Shown here piece by piece: positions 5,792-6,945 of a stretch of DNA of 6,945 nucleotides (position 1 is its first letter; every line of letters begins with the position of its first letter). Location of the stretch: contig CAMBYA010000127.1 in NCBI GenBank assembly GCA_945872035.1, forward strand, positions 1 through 6,945, written 5' to 3'. The DNA comes from Rhizobium sp. Q54 (GTDB lineage Bacteria; Pseudomonadota; Alphaproteobacteria; SMXS01). The position numbers and the translations under genes are program-made. The notes beneath the pieces are model-generated. The model had not been told where the DNA came from and searched no databases. It saw only the letters and a list, made by a program, of their open reading frames with translations.

Positions 5792-6106
5792 TCAGGGCCC
5801 GGTATCGGTATCCTTCCGGGCCTTCCTGTTATCCTCTTGCGCGGCCCGGATGGTGTTTCGCAATCCGGCCGCGATGCCCAGTATCATGAGCACGACCATC
5901 AGCCACGGCGCGGTGCCAAGCCAACGGTCCAGGGCGATCCCGGCGATGAGCCCGAACGCCACGCCCGCGAACAACTCGATCCCTGCCCTCATGCTGACAG
6001 CCTTGGCGCTGGCTGGCTTGGGAGGCGGGGGCGCGGCCTTGCGGCGCGCCTCGTCGATGCGGGCCTGGAGGTCCGACGCCGCGCTGGGCGGATCACGATC
6101 GTCCAA
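5792..6106 (-). CDS. atpI: AtpI, ATP synthase F0 assembly-associated protein
   Basis: This 104-residue protein is encoded by the first gene of the operon. AtpI is a small membrane protein associated with c-ring assembly or cation supply, usually not part of the final enzyme. The N-terminal part (1-38) is polar, with DLQARIDEARRKA (12-24) and a PPPP run (26-29). Two membrane helices follow at about 41-59 and 67-86, joined by DRWLGTAPW (60-68). This is the family's conserved D-x-x-L-G-x-x-P-W turn. G-L-R-N (81-84) and a basic tail complete it. I place the start at TTG 6106 because AAAGGAGG lies five bases upstream and the length suits the family. An in-frame ATG at 6181 overlaps the -35 box of the operon promoter and cannot be on its transcript. 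TTG may keep expression low relative to the structural subunits. Confidence 0.9.
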   Translation of the reverse strand: MDDRDPPSAASDLQARIDEARRKAAPPPPKPASAKAVSMRAGIELFAGVAFGLIAGIALDRWLGTAPWLMVVLMILGIAAGLRNTIRAAQEDNRKARKDTDTGP

Positions 6107-6111
6107 ACAAG

Positions 6112-6119
6112 CCTCCTTT
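6112..6119 (-). promoter_or_regulatory. strong ribosome binding site fixing a TTG start for atpI
   Basis: AAAGGAGG on the - strand is close to a perfect anti-16S match. It is followed by five bases and then TTG at 6106, in the atpI frame. No ATG or GTG in that frame lies at a suitable distance. Confidence 0.8.
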
Positions 6120-6152
6120 CGGGTATCGACTCGATTCCCCAAAGGCGCGTGC

Positions 6153-6181
6153 ACCATAGGCGGGCCAATATGGCCTGTCAA
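6153..6181 (-). promoter_or_regulatory. sigma-70 promoter of the ATP synthase operon
   Basis: On the - strand, TTGACA (6181-6176) is a perfect -35 box. The spacer is exactly 17 bp. TATGGT (6158-6153) matches the -10 consensus at 4 of 6 positions. Transcription would begin near 6146, leaving a leader of about 40 nt before atpI. The spacer contains an inverted repeat (6163-6175). The element lies between smc and atpI, where the operon promoter is expected. Confidence 0.8.
6163..6175. repeat. inverted repeat in the promoter spacer, possible operator
   Basis: GGCCA (6163-6167) and TGGCC (6171-6175) are perfect inverted arms around a 3-bp centre, ATA. The repeat lies wholly between the -35 and -10 boxes and abuts the -35. 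A dimeric regulator bound here would block or bend the promoter. It is short enough to be chance in GC-rich DNA. Confidence 0.35.
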
Positions 6182-6219
6182 GCATGCGGGGGAACGTCAT
6201 AAGCTATTGACTGATATGC

Positions 6220-6261
6220 AAAAAATCGCGACGCGACGTTAGTGCAACAGTGCCCTGCACT
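6220..6261 (-). terminator. possible weak terminator after smc
   Basis: Two elements follow the smc stop on the - strand. First, AGTGCA and TGCACT (6261-6256 and 6246-6241) form a 6-bp inverted repeat with a 9-nt loop. Second, TCGC-GTC-GCGA (6236-6226) is a 4-bp stem with a 3-nt loop, followed directly by six T (opposite A6220-6225). The T-run is right for intrinsic termination, but the stem is very short. Some read-through from smc into the ATP synthase operon seems possible. Confidence 0.35.
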
Positions 6262-6945
6262 TACTCCGCCGCAACCAGTTGCTCAGCTTCTCCCAAGTCC
6301 ACGGAAACCAGCTGCGAGATGCCTCGCTCCGACATGGTAACACCGTAGAGGCGGTGCAGGTTCGCCATTGTCAGCGCGTGGTGGGTGACCACCAGGAAAC
6401 GGGTCCCGGTCTGGCCCGAGATATCGTGCAGCAGGTTGCAGAACCGCTCCACATTGGCGTCGTCGAGCGGCGCGTCGACCTCGTCCAGGATGCAGATCGG
6501 CGCGGGATTGGTCAGGAACACGGCGAAGATCAGGGCCAGCGCGGTCAGCGCCTGCTCGCCGCCGGACAGCAGCGACAGGTTCTGCAGCCGCTTGCCCGGC
6601 GGGCTGGCGAAGATTTCCAGGCCGGCGTCGAGCGGATCGTCGGAGTCCGAGAGTTCCAGGTGGGCCGCGCCGCCGCCGAACAGGTGGGTGAACAGCTGCT
6701 CGAAATGGTCGTTGACCGTGCCGAACGCCGCCTGCAGCCGCTCGCGGCCTTCCTTGTTGAGGGCGGCGATGGCGTGGCGCAGCTTGCCGATGGCAGCTTC
6801 CAGGTCGTCGCGCTCGCGCGCCATGTTGTCGATCTGGGCCTGGACCTCGACGGCCTCCGCGTCGGCGCGGAGGTTGACCGGGCCCATGGTATCGCGCTCG
6901 CGGCGCAGCCGGTCGAGCTGCTGCGAGACGGTCTCCATCTCGGGC
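6261..6945 (-). CDS. smc: chromosome segregation protein SMC, C-terminal part (5' end outside window)
   Basis: The frame is open to the right edge of the window and stops with TAA at 6261. About 227 residues are visible. SMC is a long coiled-coil ATPase that organises and condenses the chromosome with ScpA and ScpB. Numbered from the visible Met at 6938, a coiled coil with the conserved GPVNL (19-23) leads into the C-terminal head. The [10 protein letters not shown] segment (87-96) follows. The ABC signature [17 protein letters not shown] lies at 123-139, Walker [15 protein letters not shown] at 147-160 with the catalytic Glu153, and the switch region [20 protein letters not shown] at 183-202. 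FLVVTHH has His where many SMC proteins have THN or THS. The N-terminal Walker A half and hinge lie beyond the window. The gene is intact as far as seen. Confidence 0.96.
   Translation of the reverse strand, partial: PEMETVSQQLDRLRRERDTMGPVNLRADAEAVEVQAQIDNMARERDDLEAAIGKLRHAIAALNKEGRERLQAAFGTVNDHFEQLFTHLFGGGAAHLELSDSDDPLDAGLEIFASPPGKRLQNLSLLSGGEQALTALALIFAVFLTNPAPICILDEVDAPLDDANVERFCNLLHDISGQTGTRFLVVTHHALTMANLHRLYGVTMSERGISQLVSVDLGEAEQLVAAE

Noticed and set aside
5030..6202. Long open frame (390 codons) on the + strand across atpB, atpI and their promoter
   Set aside because: The translation is low-complexity (His/Asp/Gln/Glu-rich) and lies opposite two clearly recognised genes, so it is an antisense shadow.
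6206..6240. TTGACT on the + strand near 6207 as a promoter facing smc
   Set aside because: No -10-like hexamer lies at 16-18 bp, and no + strand gene follows.
1..6945. A novel defence, mobile or biosynthetic system
   Set aside because: Apart from one small membrane protein, every supported gene belongs to a well-known family. There are no transposase, integrase, direct-repeat or composition-break signals that I could see.

Overview
This window looks like ordinary core chromosome of a GC-rich alphaproteobacterium. The main evidence is a five-gene F0 ATP synthase operon (atpI-atpB-atpE-atpF'-atpF) with two different b-type stator genes and no F1 genes beside it, an arrangement typical of alphaproteobacteria. 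Subunit a also carries the His/Glu arrangement seen in alphaproteobacterial and mitochondrial proteins. I cannot name a genus from sequence alone. I see no mobile element, CRISPR array, tRNA, rRNA or convincing new multi-gene system.

Left part (1-2319, + strand): the 3' end of an ABC transporter ATPase gene, a complete ABC-2 type permease gene and, 26 bp later, a membrane-bound metal-dependent hydrolase of the YdjM/DUF457 type. The first two would form an exporter. The ATPase and permease reading frames are linked by a six-codon mini-ORF through two ATGA overlaps.

Middle part (2291-3611): a small four-helix membrane protein of unknown function on the - strand overlaps the hydrolase tail-to-tail by 29 bp. 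It is divergent from a glutathione S-transferase gene on the + strand, and a plausible promoter for the transferase lies in the 70-bp gap. About 215 bp without a gene follow. A strong intrinsic terminator then separates the transferase from the ATP synthase operon, which arrives from the opposite direction.

Right part (3612-6945, - strand): transcription runs from right to left. The 3' end of smc (chromosome condensation ATPase) comes first. A gap of about 150 bp follows, holding a weak terminator-like element and a very good sigma-70 promoter (TTGACA, 17 bp, TATGGT). Then come atpI (TTG start behind AAAGGAGG), atpB (GTG start), atpE, atpF' and atpF, and finally the terminator at 3558-3587. 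These encode the assembly factor, the proton channel (subunit a), the c-ring subunit and the two stator subunits of F0. The F1 genes must lie elsewhere in the genome.

The most interesting signals are small cis elements in this operon. They are an inverted repeat filling the promoter spacer, a T-free A/C-rich leader before atpE, and a perfect hairpin that places the first ATG of atpF' in its loop. Together they suggest translational tuning of the unequal F0 stoichiometry, but this is inference.
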